DNA of 64,000 bases from Paenibacillus borealis (GCF_000758665.1 NZ_CP009285.1:868001-932000), one strand, 5' to 3'; positions 34,689 to 44,137 are shown, counted from the stretch's first letter. The notes: generated by a model not told the origin, from the sequence alone. Numbers and translations: made by a program.

Positions 34689-35465
34689 ATGGACCACTAT
34701 CTGTCGTCGGCCTCCTGGAAGCAAATAGCGGAAGAGTACCGTCTGTGGCTGGGCGGTCCGCCTAAAGACAGCATCCGTACCATTGCTCTGGGCCAGCTGC
34801 ATGAAGAAGCGGCATGCCGCGAATATGTAAGCTGGCTTAAGGATTATATCGGCGCGCCCGATATGCAGGTTGCCGCTTCCATGCTGGCCAAGCGAATCGG
34901 CTATCTGTGGATCGCACCGTTGCTGACGGCTATGACCTTCCATAACCGGGAAGTCTCGTTCCCGCTGGACAATAGCTTCCTCTATCATCCGGCTTCCCCG
35001 GATATTAAAGGGGAGACGCACTTTCCTTTTCTGGCGGTGAGCGGGCTTCAGGCCATATCACCAGCGGAAGACAGGGAAGCATGGCGGGAGGAGGTCATTA
35101 AGGAGATTTTTGCGGTACGGCTTGCCCCGCTGCTGCAGACGCTTGCCGCCATAGGCCCCGTCCCGATGGCGGTGCTCTGGGAGAATATCATGGTGCGCAT
35201 TGCCCCGCTATATTCTCCTGGAGCTGAGGAATCCGGGCAAGACAGGCAGCGGATGCAAGCCGATTTTGCTTTTCTGACCCGGACGGCCTCCGGGAAGTTG
35301 TTTGGTGCAAGACGCAACCCGTTTACCCCGTTCACAGAGAATAATGACAAGGCTCCGGTTGCGAAGAACAAGCGCAGCACCTGCTGTTTCTATTACCGGA
35401 TGTCAGGGGAATATTGCCGGAAATGCCCGAAAATTGACAATGAGAATGAATCTCAATTAAAATGA
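34689..35465 (+). CDS. FhuF-like siderophore ferric reductase (2Fe-2S)
   Basis: A 258-residue cytoplasmic protein ending in CCFYYRMSGEYCRKCPK: Cys232-Cys233, Cys243 and Cys246, close to the C-C-x10-C-x2-C cluster of FhuF. The middle has FhuF-type W-x-N-I-x-x-R (LWENIMVRIAPLY). It would reduce ferric iron to release it from imported siderophore. It starts one base after the lipoprotein stop and shares its Fur-controlled promoter. Its last codons contain the promoter and a Fur-like site for the next gene. Confidence 0.85.
   Translation: MDHYLSSASWKQIAEEYRLWLGGPPKDSIRTIALGQLHEEAACREYVSWLKDYIGAPDMQVAASMLAKRIGYLWIAPLLTAMTFHNREVSFPLDNSFLYHPASPDIKGETHFPFLAVSGLQAISPAEDREAWREEVIKEIFAVRLAPLLQTLAAIGPVPMAVLWENIMVRIAPLYSPGAEESGQDRQRMQADFAFLTRTASGKLFGARRNPFTPFTENNDKAPVAKNKRSTCCFYYRMSGEYCRKCPKIDNENESQLK
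35434..35463 (+). promoter_or_regulatory. Sigma-A-like promoter with embedded Fur-like operator
   Basis: TTGACA (35434-35439), 18-base spacer, TAAAAT (35458-35463). Inside the spacer, TGAGAAT-G-AATCTCA (35441-35455) is a 7-1-7 near-palindrome resembling the Fur core TGATAATNATTATCA. It lies within the end of the FhuF-like gene and would drive the AraC-type regulator. Confidence 0.7.
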
Positions 35466-35516
35466 CAACAAACACGTCCGTTTAGCAGAGGATGCTATTG
35501 TCAGGAGATGAGAGAA

Positions 35517-37205
35517 ATGCCGCTGCAGGAGCAGGCAAGTCTATGGAGTGATACGACGATCAAGATGCTAGACGTGCGCAGCGGTACTTTGCCGCCCGGA
35601 GGTGTTCTGAGCGAAGTGGGATTGTCAGCCAATCTGTTATTGCTGGCAGGCGGCGGGGAAGGGAGGCTTGTGATAAATGGCGAGGTTCGCCATATCCAGG
35701 CCTCTTTTGTCTGCCACGCTGTTAAGGGATCGGCATTTACGATGACTGCAGGGCCGGAAAATCTTCATTATACTGTTATTATCTATAAGGCTGTTCCAAT
35801 GGCGGGAGCCGCCCGTGTACTGTTCCCGCAGCGCAACCACCCGCTGCGTACTTCGTTTGTTCATCATCCCGTGCATCCGGCGGAGCTGCATCAGACAGCG
35901 GACAAGCTCATAGCCAAATGGAGCCGCGGAGAAGGGCTGGAACGCTTCCATGCCAATGCGCTGCTGCAAGGAATGCTCTATGAGCTTATTATGGAGCATG
36001 AACGCGGTCAGGGCGGCGCAGAGCCGGACATGGTGGAGGTTGTTGCTGCCTATATAGCGGGGCATTACCGTCAGGAGCTGGAGCTTAAAGAGCTGGCTGC
36101 GCTTGCCGGATGCGGCGTAAGACAGCTACAGCGGCGGTTCAAGCAGGAGAAGCTGCTCGGGCCGATGGAATATGTGATCCGGCTGCGGATGGAGAGCGCA
36201 GAGCGGATGCTGCGTCATACGGATGCCCCCATCGGCGAAATCGCTGAAAGAACAGGCTATCGCGACATGTATTACTTCAGCAGGGCGTTCAAGAAGTATT
36301 ATGGAGTCCCCCCGCAGCTCTACCGGCGGACTGCCGCTTCAGAGCCCGGGCCGGACGCTCCATATTCCGGGCTGCCGGACCCGGTGATTGGCCATATGCG
36401 GGGCACATATTGTGTCACTGCTTCTCCGCAGCGTATCGCTGTACTCGATGTCCAATATGCTGATCATTTGCTCGCCCTTGAGCTGTCACCCGCAGGAAGT
36501 GTGGGATTGGGCAGTGCTGTGTTGAAATTCCCCCAGTATATCCGTGAAGGGCTTAAGGCAACGGAAATGCTTGGAACCTATGAGTACCCGGACCTGCAGG
36601 CTCTGGAACGGCTGCGTCCGGATTTGATTATCTGCACGGAGGTGCATGATCAGCATTATGAACGCTTAAGCCGGGTTGCTCCCACTATCATGTTTCGGCG
36701 CAATGAGAGCTGGCAGACGATTCTGAGCCTGCTCGGCGAATTGACAGGCAAGCGGGCAGAGGCGGAACGCATTATTGCCGATTACCTTCGCCGTACGGCA
36801 TTGCTGTCGGAAGAGCTTGCCCCGGTGCTGGCAGGCAAGAGCGTGGCTCTGATCCGCCCGCGGGAATCACTGGTCAGGGTGCATACGGCATCTCATCGGA
36901 CAGGCGCTGTGCTGTACCGGGACCTTGGGCTGCCTGCTCCGCTATTTGTCGCAGATACCTCCGACACGGCTTATCATATTTCCGTCGATAGGCTGCCGGC
37001 TGTGCATGCCAGCCACTACTTTTTGCTTAGCAACGAGATGCTGCTGGATGAAATATCTGTGACAGAGCAAAGCGTCCGGGGCATGCTGGATGCAGACGAA
37101 CGGCAGCATATATACCCGGTGGATGCCGCTACATGGATCGGCTGTTATGGTCCGACAGGCATCAATTGCATTGTGGATCAGGTAGCCCGCGCCTTGCTGG
37201 CCTGA
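35517..37205 (+). CDS. AraC-family regulator fused to a siderophore-binding domain (Btr-like)
   Basis: ATG 35517 is 9 bases after AGGAG; the ATG at 35508 abuts it and is too close. About 562 residues: an N-terminal cupin-like region, an AraC double helix-turn-helix at about 170-270 (LKELAALAGCGVRQLQRRFK, IGEIAERTGYRDMYYFSRAF), and a C-terminal FecB-like domain without signal peptide. That domain is a paralogue of the lipoprotein at 33614: shared PQRIAVLDVQYADHLLAL, LERLRPDLIICTE, VALIRPRESLVRVH, HRTGAVLYRDLGLPAP. The architecture equals B. subtilis Btr, which activates bacillibactin uptake on binding the siderophore in the cytoplasm. Activation of this locus by the same ligand is inferred. 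Confidence 0.9.
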   Translation: MPLQEQASLWSDTTIKMLDVRSGTLPPGGVLSEVGLSANLLLLAGGGEGRLVINGEVRHIQASFVCHAVKGSAFTMTAGPENLHYTVIIYKAVPMAGAARVLFPQRNHPLRTSFVHHPVHPAELHQTADKLIAKWSRGEGLERFHANALLQGMLYELIMEHERGQGGAEPDMVEVVAAYIAGHYRQELELKELAALAGCGVRQLQRRFKQEKLLGPMEYVIRLRMESAERMLRHTDAPIGEIAERTGYRDMYYFSRAFKKYYGVPPQLYRRTAASEPGPDAPYSGLPDPVIGHMRGTYCVTASPQRIAVLDVQYADHLLALELSPAGSVGLGSAVLKFPQYIREGLKATEMLGTYEYPDLQALERLRPDLIICTEVHDQHYERLSRVAPTIMFRRNESWQTILSLLGELTGKRAEAERIIADYLRRTALLSEELAPVLAGKSVALIRPRESLVRVHTASHRTGAVLYRDLGLPAPLFVADTSDTAYHISVDRLPAVHASHYFLLSNEMLLDEISVTEQSVRGMLDADERQHIYPVDAATWIGCYGPTGINCIVDQVARALLA

Positions 37206-37216
37206 GCGGTGCAAAT

Positions 37217-37238
37217 CCCAATAGATTCTATTGGGTTT
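37217..37238 (+). terminator. Terminator after the Btr-like gene (first hairpin)
   Basis: CCCAATAGATTCTATTGGG (37217-37235) is an almost perfect hairpin, followed by only three T. Confidence 0.65.
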
Positions 37239-37256
37239 AGCTGGTTGTTGCTTCAT

Positions 37257-37285
37257 AAACACCTGTCATTGGCAGGTGTTTTTAT
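37257..37285 (+). terminator. Second hairpin terminator before the ABC exporter genes
   Basis: AAACACCTG (37257-37265) and CAGGTGTTT (37273-37281), followed by TT. Together with the hairpin at 37217 it insulates the ABC genes from the iron operon. Confidence 0.75.
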
Positions 37286-37354
37286 CACTTCTTTCATACG
37301 AACGTTTGTGCTACAATTTCGTTTGTGAATATATGGGAGGGGCTGCGTGAGTCA

Positions 37355-39088
37355 ATGACAAAGAGGCAATGGGTCATGAAATTTATGCTGATGCACAAAT
37401 GGGTTTTTCTATGCGGGTTCATGATCACTACGTTAATGACAATGGTCAACCTGATTTATCCGTTCCTGGGCGGGAAGATGATCAATATCGCTTTTTATGA
37501 TAAAGACATGAACGCCTTTATGAATCTATGCCTAATCTATGCTGCTATTCTCTTGTTCAATCAGTTTGTCGTTGCGACATTAAACAATCTTATCTCTTCA
37601 CAGATGATGACGGGGTTTGTCTTTGATATCCGCCGGGCTCTGTTCAACAAGATATTACATAAAAAAGGGAAAGACCTCTCCGGGATGTACAGCGGGGATA
37701 TGATTAGCCGGATGAACCATGACGCCACGGATATTATGAATCTCGTCTTCTGGAGCGGATTGTGGGGGTATTCCAACTTGCTGCATATCCTATTCGCTGT
37801 CTGCTTTATGTTTTACTACAATGTAATGCTGGGGGCTTTTACAGTCGTTCTGGTTCCCGCTGTATTTTTCGCCTCGAAATATTTCAAGAGCAGAGCCCAG
37901 AAGGTCAGCATGGATATTGCAGCGGAACAAGGGAAGCTATCCTCGTATTTATTTGAAATCGTGAAGAATCTGCAGGAGATCAGAATACTTAACGCAAGCC
38001 AAAGAGTAATAAGTACTTATCTAAGAAAAACGACCTCCATCAATAAAATGAATGTGGAGAACGGCAGAATCGAAGTGACGACAGAAAGGGTGAATGCGTT
38101 CATCACGCTTGCCGCGCAGCTGCTGCTCTTTATCATCTGCGCCTATCTCATTGTTGAAGGCCGAATGCAGCTGGGTGTCTTCGTAGCCGCGATAAGCTAT
38201 TTCAATATGGCCGTGAATTACTTCAGCTCGATCAACAGTAAAATTACCGATGTCTGGGGGCAGACTGTCTCCCTGCAGCGTGTCGTGGATATTCTGAATG
38301 AGGAGGAAGAGGATTATCAGGAAAACCAGCCTCCGCAACAAATTAAAGAGGGTACCATTGAATTTAACAATGTCTCCTTTGGATACAGCGAAGATAGACG
38401 AGTTCTGAACGGGTTCAATCTCCGAGTGGATGCAGGAAGCACGATTGGCCTTGTCGGAAGAAGCGGCGCGGGTAAAACAACGATGGGCAACCTGCTCTAC
38501 AATCTATATAACGTAGACAGCGGCGAGCTTCTGATCGACGGAGTGAATGTTAATGATTATAACCTGCATAGCTTGCGGAGCCAGGTGGGGATTGTTCATC
38601 AGGAGACGATTCTGTACGATCACACCCTGCGTTACAATCTTTCATTTACGAACAATAAGGACAATGATGAAGCCTTGATGGAAGCGATCAAGAAGGCCGC
38701 TCTGTATGACGTTGTCCTGACCTTCCCGGACGGGCTGGACACTCTGCTGGGGACGGGCGGGCAGGAATTATCCGGCGGGCAGAAGCAGCGTCTGGCAATC
38801 GCCAGGATATTAGTTAAGAATCCGAAGATTCTTGTCTTTGACGAAGCAACCTCTTTCCTCGACAGCCGGAACGAAGCGCTGATCCGGAAAGTGATGACTG
38901 ATCTTGCGAAGGACCGGACGCTGATTATCATCGCCCACCGGTTCTCCACCATCCAAAGCTGTGACAGAATCGCAGTGTTAGCAGATGGTGTTGTCAAAGG
39001 CTACGATACTCACGATGTACTGATTACAAGCAATCAGACTTACATAGATTTATTCAGTGAACAGTATGCAGGAGGTGAAGCCGTATGA
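37355..39088 (+). CDS. ABC exporter half-transporter, first subunit
   Basis: The frame is open from a GTG at 37325, but GGGAGGGG at 37335-37342 lies inside that frame, so ATG 37355 is the likelier start. About 577 residues: a six-helix exporter-type membrane domain (e.g. WVFLCGFMITTLMTMVNLIY), then an ATPase with Walker A GRSGAGKTT near 368, Q-loop GIVHQE, signature LSGGQKQRL, Walker B ILVFDEATSFLDS and the switch AHR. All catalytic residues look intact. The gene overlaps the next by ATGA, forming a heterodimer. Next to siderophore genes it could export a siderophore, or act like mycobacterial IrtAB as an importer; substrate is not readable. Confidence 0.88.
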   Translation: MTKRQWVMKFMLMHKWVFLCGFMITTLMTMVNLIYPFLGGKMINIAFYDKDMNAFMNLCLIYAAILLFNQFVVATLNNLISSQMMTGFVFDIRRALFNKILHKKGKDLSGMYSGDMISRMNHDATDIMNLVFWSGLWGYSNLLHILFAVCFMFYYNVMLGAFTVVLVPAVFFASKYFKSRAQKVSMDIAAEQGKLSSYLFEIVKNLQEIRILNASQRVISTYLRKTTSINKMNVENGRIEVTTERVNAFITLAAQLLLFIICAYLIVEGRMQLGVFVAAISYFNMAVNYFSSINSKITDVWGQTVSLQRVVDILNEEEEDYQENQPPQQIKEGTIEFNNVSFGYSEDRRVLNGFNLRVDAGSTIGLVGRSGAGKTTMGNLLYNLYNVDSGELLIDGVNVNDYNLHSLRSQVGIVHQETILYDHTLRYNLSFTNNKDNDEALMEAIKKAALYDVVLTFPDGLDTLLGTGGQELSGGQKQRLAIARILVKNPKILVFDEATSFLDSRNEALIRKVMTDLAKDRTLIIIAHRFSTIQSCDRIAVLADGVVKGYDTHDVLITSNQTYIDLFSEQYAGGEAV

Positions 39089-40809
39089 GACGATGGGATA
39101 TCTTTAAGGCCTTAACCCGGGATATAGCCGGAATTAACAAGCCGCTCCTTGCGCTGGGACTGTTTAAGATATGGAACTTAGTATTCGGGCTGATCCCTTT
39201 GTTCTTGTATTCATTTCTGGTTAACCGCGTTTTGGTAGATAAGCAGTTGAATGAGCTTGGGCTAATCATCGGCGGTTATCTGGCGGTATATATACTTACT
39301 ACAATCGGGATTACCGTCAGTAAGCGGTTTTCCAACCAGTTAATCCTGAAATATGATCTGAGAATCAAGAATAAGCTGCTCAAGAAGCTTATCAGCCTTG
39401 AACATAATGAATATAGCAAATATAGCATTGGCGACGTTAAGAGCCGGATTGAGAACGATGCTGCTGTTGCCGGGAAGTTTTTCACAACGCATATCTTAGA
39501 TTTTATCTACGCAGTGGTTTACGCTGTGGCGTTAGCGGTAATTCTACTATGCTATGACTGGCGGATTGCGCTTATCAGTTTTATTTTTGTTCCGGTCTCT
39601 TTCGTTACGGTTAATTTCCTGGGAGGAAAGACGAAGCAAGCCGGAGAGGAACTATGGGCACTGCAAATTCAATACGAGACCTTCCTGCACACGAGTTTTC
39701 AAAACTGGAAGGATATCAAGACCAACAACCTTGAAGATGCTCAATTTGCTGAATTAAACGGACATTACAAGAAGATCAGGCATGTCTGGTTTCTTAACCA
39801 GCTCTATATGCATCTGGGGATTACCTATTCGTTCTTCACCAAGAACTTCATTACCCAGCTGTTCATCTATTTTATCGGCGGATTATTTGTCATTAAGGGT
39901 TATTCGCAAGTCGGTGTGCTGCTGGTGTTTATCAGCTTTTACGGGCAGTTTTTCGGATACATCGAGAACATTAGTAATTCCATGATGAACTTCAAGAATG
40001 ACTCAGTGAGTATTGGTAAAGTGATCGGGATTCTAAATATAGAAGCGGGCAAGAAGCCCTATAAGAAGATTGAAGGAACAGATATCAATGTTAACCAGCT
40101 GAAATTTAGCTATGAGGGGAACGATTCATTTGCGCTTGACGGTATATCATTCTCTGTGGGTAAGGGGGAGCATCTGGCGATCGTTGGTCAAAGCGGCAGC
40201 GGCAAATCCACCATCGCCAAGCTGTTGACAGGGCAGATGGAACCGCAAGAGGGAACGGTAAGCATTGGCGGCACAGATATCTCTTCGGTGAACAGTGAGA
40301 GTGTGTCCGATAAAGTGAGCATAGTTGTGCAGGAACCCGTTCTGTTCAATATGTCGATCAGAGACAACCTGTTGCTGGCCAAGGCCGGGGCAACCGACGC
40401 GGAATTGATGGAGTGCTGCCGCAGGGCAAGTATTTATGACTACATTGAAACGTTACCGGACAAGCTGGACACGATCATCGGTGAAAAAGGGGTGAAGCTC
40501 TCGGGCGGCCAGAAACAGCGTCTGTCGATTGCCCGGGCTTTTCTGCAGGACAGGGACATCATCATTTTCGACGAAAGCACAAGCGCGCTGGATAGCGAAA
40601 ATGAGAGTGACATCATTAGCGAACTCAAGAGCCTGTCATCGGGCAAAACCATGATCTCCATTGCTCACCGTCTATCTTCCATTCTGGACTGTGACAAAGT
40701 AATGGTTCTGCAAGCGGGCAGGGTCGCTGCCTTCGATACCCATGAGAACCTGTTTAACCGGAACGAAACCTATGATTTGCTGTTCCATAATCAGTATAGG
40801 GCAGGTTGA
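39085..40809 (+). CDS. ABC exporter half-transporter, second subunit
   Basis: A 574-residue protein of the same fold as its partner: membrane domain with about six helices (LIPLFLYSFLVNRVLVD, VVYAVALAVILLCYDWRIALI), then Walker A GQSGSGKST, Q-loop VVQEP, signature LSGGQKQRL, Walker B IIIFDESTSALDS and AHR. Both ATP sites of the dimer appear competent, unlike many heterodimeric exporters with one degenerate site. Start codon overlaps the upstream stop. The operon ends at the hairpin at 40819. Confidence 0.88.
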   Translation: MRRWDIFKALTRDIAGINKPLLALGLFKIWNLVFGLIPLFLYSFLVNRVLVDKQLNELGLIIGGYLAVYILTTIGITVSKRFSNQLILKYDLRIKNKLLKKLISLEHNEYSKYSIGDVKSRIENDAAVAGKFFTTHILDFIYAVVYAVALAVILLCYDWRIALISFIFVPVSFVTVNFLGGKTKQAGEELWALQIQYETFLHTSFQNWKDIKTNNLEDAQFAELNGHYKKIRHVWFLNQLYMHLGITYSFFTKNFITQLFIYFIGGLFVIKGYSQVGVLLVFISFYGQFFGYIENISNSMMNFKNDSVSIGKVIGILNIEAGKKPYKKIEGTDINVNQLKFSYEGNDSFALDGISFSVGKGEHLAIVGQSGSGKSTIAKLLTGQMEPQEGTVSIGGTDISSVNSESVSDKVSIVVQEPVLFNMSIRDNLLLAKAGATDAELMECCRRASIYDYIETLPDKLDTIIGEKGVKLSGGQKQRLSIARAFLQDRDIIIFDESTSALDSENESDIISELKSLSSGKTMISIAHRLSSILDCDKVMVLQAGRVAAFDTHENLFNRNETYDLLFHNQYRAG

Positions 40810-40818
40810 ACTATGAAG

Positions 40819-40845
40819 ACCCGGACGCTGAATGCGTCCGGGTTT
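40819..40845. terminator. Hairpin between convergent ABC and SDR genes
   Basis: ACCCGGACGC (40819-40828) and GCGTCCGGGT (40834-40843) around TGAAT; short T run on + strand. It lies between convergent stops. Confidence 0.75.
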
Positions 40846-40849
40846 CGTA

Positions 40850-41761
40850 TTATCTGTATCCTTCAGCATCCGCCGGTTTACCGGCATCTACGACCTCGAC
40901 CATGTAACGCCAGCAATCCGGCTGCGTGCCATCGTAATCAGTATACCCGTAGACTTGCGCCAGCTCTCCGCTTGAGAGTGACCGTCCGTTCCATCTGGAT
41001 AATTCGGGGTCTTGAGCAAGAGCAGCGACGGACCGGCCTACATAACGTGGGGATTCCGAGATGATGAAGTGAGGCTCATTGGCAGCAGCATCCCGCCAGT
41101 TATCTTCATGTACCCCATAGTGTTCGAGCATCATCTCCGAACGGAGCCAGCCTGGCGTGAGCGCCACCGCTGTACATTCATAAGGCTTAAGCTCCTGGGC
41201 AAGAGCCCAGGCCATGCGGATCACGGAGGTTTTGGCCTGATCATAGAACATCGATACCCGGTAATTCGTGGCATTATATTCAGCGAGTCCGTCTGTCATC
41301 TCAACAACCAGACCATTCTTACTCTTAATCAGGAGGGGCAGCGCGAAATGGCTAGTAATGAGATGGGTATCTATCGCGAGTCGTAACATGCGCAGGCCCT
41401 TCTCAAGGGAATGTTCCCACAACGGTACATTCCATTCGATAATCTTTTCAGCTCCCCAAATATCATTCACAAGAATGTCGAGCCGGCCTTGCTCCTCTTC
41501 AATGCGCTTCACCAATTTCTCTACCTGGGCAGGATCGAGATGATCGACTTGAACGGGGATTCCGTGACCGCCAGCCCTGGTGACAAGCTCTGCCGTTTCT
41601 TCTATCGTTTCAGGACGGTCATATTCGGAACGGTGGGCCAGCGTCGATCTTCCTGTCACATATACCGTTGCGCCAGCTGCACCCAGCTCGGTAGCAATCC
41701 CCCGGCCGGCCCCTCTGGTAGCTCCGGCTACTAAAGCGATTTTCCCACGTAAATCCGTCAT
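40850..41761 (-). CDS. Short-chain dehydrogenase/reductase (SDR)
   Basis: Start ATG at 41761 has AAAGGAGG upstream on the minus strand; the frame extends 22 codons further without a site. The 303-residue product has the cofactor motif AGATRGAGRG, NDIWGAEK in the place of the NNAG motif, and an active-site FYDQAKTSV (Y-x-x-x-K). The C-terminal tail past residue 230 is longer than in minimal SDRs. NADP preference is suggested by the R of TGRST. Substrate is unknown. It is a single gene, divergent from the DUF4353 lipoprotein. Confidence 0.88.
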   Translation of the reverse strand: MTDLRGKIALVAGATRGAGRGIATELGAAGATVYVTGRSTLAHRSEYDRPETIEETAELVTRAGGHGIPVQVDHLDPAQVEKLVKRIEEEQGRLDILVNDIWGAEKIIEWNVPLWEHSLEKGLRMLRLAIDTHLITSHFALPLLIKSKNGLVVEMTDGLAEYNATNYRVSMFYDQAKTSVIRMAWALAQELKPYECTAVALTPGWLRSEMMLEHYGVHEDNWRDAAANEPHFIISESPRYVGRSVAALAQDPELSRWNGRSLSSGELAQVYGYTDYDGTQPDCWRYMVEVVDAGKPADAEGYR

Positions 41762-41963
41762 TTCGTTATTACCTCCTTTGTTGATTACAGCTTCATTATA
41801 GAGTATAGGAATGACATCTATTGTCATATATAGTTTGGAGTTCGCTGTTTAAGTTTGATTTAAGTGTTATGGCTTATGCTGGGAATAAGTCAGGTAGCGT
41901 TAATGCTTATTGAACGATAAACAGCCTATAGATGACTACTAACTATACGAGGAGTGTTAATAC

Positions 41964-43235
41964 ATGAAAATGATAAAGCTGAACAGCATAAGCGTCATTG
42001 CTCTCGCCGCATTACTTACTGTATCCGCCGCGGGATGCTCTAATACACAAGAGGGCAGCGGGGTTGCTGCTGCAACCACTCAATCTGTAACTGCGACCGT
42101 GTCACCAAGCGAAGCGTCAGCAACAGAAGGTGCTGTTATTGAATCATCGGAGGCTGCCGTTTCCGCTCTGGACACCACGGAATTATTCAGTGACCGGGAT
42201 TTAGAACAGGCGGCGGATCTTACTGCTGCAACACAAATGAACCTGGAGAACAATCAGGATGTGACACTGAGTGAGGAAGGCGTGTACGTTTTGAGTGGTG
42301 ATGTGGACAATGTGACGGTAACGGTTGAGGCTGCCGACGATGCCAAAGTTCAGATCGTTCTTGACGGTGTGAGTATAACCAATGAAGATGCACCTGCCAT
42401 TTATGTCAAAGCAGCGGATAAGGTATTCGTTACATCCACGGACAGTGAGAACTATATGGAGGTGTCCGGAAGTTATGTGGCGGATGGGGAAACCAATCTG
42501 GATGCGGTTATTTTCTCAAGAGCAGATCTGACCCTGAATGGAACCGGAACCTTAGGCATTGTGTCGGATCAAGGGAATGGGATCTCTTCCAAGGATGATC
42601 TGAAAATTACCGGAGGCGTGTATACCATAGAGTCCTCTGCAGATGCACTCGAAGCCAATGATGCCATTCTCATCAACGATGGAACGATTACCATTGATAC
42701 ACAGAAGGATGGATTGCATAGCGAGAACGAAGAGGATACTACCCTTGGAAATATCTATATTGAAGGCGGCACGTTAACAATCACTGCTGCTGACGATGCC
42801 ATTACCGGCAACAACCTGGTTCAAATCGATGGCGGGATGATCAACATTAAGAGTGCAGTAGAAGGTATCGAGGCAAACAACATAATCGTAAATGAGGGTC
42901 AGATTACCTTGTATGCGACTGATGACGGTATAAACGCTACACCAAAAGTTAGTTCCGATGCATCAATTGTAGTCAATGGCGGCACGATTGATGTAACTAT
43001 GGGCAGCGGGGATACAGATGCCTTTGATTCCAACGGAGATCTCTATGTTAATGGCGGAACTATTAATGTAGAAGCAACTTCCGCTTTTGATGCGGATGGT
43101 ACAGCTGAACTGAATGGCGGCACTGTCACGGTCAATGGCGAACAAATCACTGAAATCACGGAATCACGCGGAGGCGGGTTCGGAGGTGGAGGTGGCCGAG
43201 GGGGCGCAGGCGGCGGTAGGGGGACGGGGCAATAA
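41964..43235 (+). CDS. DUF4353-type carbohydrate-binding-domain lipoprotein
   Basis: A 423-residue protein with a lipoprotein signal peptide (lipobox SAAGC, C25), a Ser/Thr/Ala linker, and a repetitive beta-strand region with many D-x-I-x-I-N/D-G-G-T-I turns (e.g. ALEANDAILINDGTITID, AITGNNLVQIDGGMINI), consistent with a right-handed beta-helix. It ends in a glycine-arginine tail (GGGFGGGGGRGGAGGG). This matches the DUF4353 family annotated as carbohydrate-binding in Bacillota. Ligand is unknown. AGGAG precedes the ATG. Confidence 0.8.
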   Translation: MKMIKLNSISVIALAALLTVSAAGCSNTQEGSGVAAATTQSVTATVSPSEASATEGAVIESSEAAVSALDTTELFSDRDLEQAADLTAATQMNLENNQDVTLSEEGVYVLSGDVDNVTVTVEAADDAKVQIVLDGVSITNEDAPAIYVKAADKVFVTSTDSENYMEVSGSYVADGETNLDAVIFSRADLTLNGTGTLGIVSDQGNGISSKDDLKITGGVYTIESSADALEANDAILINDGTITIDTQKDGLHSENEEDTTLGNIYIEGGTLTITAADDAITGNNLVQIDGGMINIKSAVEGIEANNIIVNEGQITLYATDDGINATPKVSSDASIVVNGGTIDVTMGSGDTDAFDSNGDLYVNGGTINVEATSAFDADGTAELNGGTVTVNGEQITEITESRGGGFGGGGGRGGAGGGRGTGQ

Positions 43236-43389
43236 TTAAGGGGCGGTTTCATAGTAAAGGCAGGAATAGAGTAAAATGCAAAGAGAGACGTGCATCAGGT
43301 ACGACTCCAAATTTATAATAGCCGTCTTTAAGGGTGGAGGCTTCAAACTAACAGTTATGAGATAGACCGTTTCCTTTGGACTAGGGCGG

Positions 43390-44082
43390 ATGGGCTACCC
43401 TGAATTACTACGTAAAAAAGATTTATATGAAAAAGCCAAAGACACTCTTCCGGAAATCACTGTAAAAAGCTATGTGCAGGCTTTCGAACTGGAATATACG
43501 CATAACTCAACTGCTATTGAAGGGAATACGTTAACCCTTCTGGAAACCAAGGTGGTATTGGAGGAAGGACTATCCGTAGGCGGCAAGATGCGGGAAATTT
43601 ACGAGGTCATTAATCATAATAAAGCTTACCAGTATGTTAAAGCCTGTATTGATCAGAAAAAACCGTTGGATGAAGGTATTATTAAGGATATTCATGCTGT
43701 ACTGACTGAGAATATAATGGTGGGTGAAATGTACCGCCAGGTGAAAGATTTCTATGCTGATTTGGCTGAAAAAGATGTCACTGATGTAATTGAGCTTGCG
43801 GCTTGGACCCATGGCGAATTCGTGCCTATTCATCCGTTCGCCGATGGAAACGGCAGAACTTCGCGGCTGATTATGAACTATCAACTGCTGGCACACGGTT
43901 ATCTTCCTGTCTCTATTGCCAAGGAATCCCGGCTGGATTACTTCAATGCACTAGAAGCCTATGCTGTGAATCGGGACTTGAAGCCCTTTGCTGATATGAT
44001 CGCCTCGCTGGAAGAGCAGCAGCTTGACCGCTATCTGGGAATGATTGAGCGGCAGGGGCAGAGAAAACAGCAATCAGAGTGA
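43390..44082 (+). CDS. Fic-domain AMP-transferase-like protein
   Basis: A 230-residue protein. The Fic core HPFADGNGRTSR at 148-159 is complete, with catalytic His148 and the anion-binding G-N-G-R. An inhibitory-helix motif (S/T)xxxE(G/N) is present near the N-terminus as STAIEGN at 40-46, so autoinhibition by E44 before the core is expected. It has no membrane segment and no neighbouring antitoxin, fitting a self-inhibited stand-alone Fic enzyme rather than a FicT-FicA pair. Target protein is unknown. The ribosome binding site is weak (AGGGCGG). Confidence 0.92.
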   Translation: MGYPELLRKKDLYEKAKDTLPEITVKSYVQAFELEYTHNSTAIEGNTLTLLETKVVLEEGLSVGGKMREIYEVINHNKAYQYVKACIDQKKPLDEGIIKDIHAVLTENIMVGEMYRQVKDFYADLAEKDVTDVIELAAWTHGEFVPIHPFADGNGRTSRLIMNYQLLAHGYLPVSIAKESRLDYFNALEAYAVNRDLKPFADMIASLEEQQLDRYLGMIERQGQRKQQSE

Positions 44083-44137
44083 ACTGGAACCGTAGATTCC
44101 TGTGGCGTGTGTACACAACTGAACAGAACCGGCAATA

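Noticed and set aside
37295..37312. LexA (SOS) box before the ABC genes, CGAACGTTTG
   Set aside because: Half-sites lack the 4-base spacer of the CGAAC-N4-GTTCG consensus.
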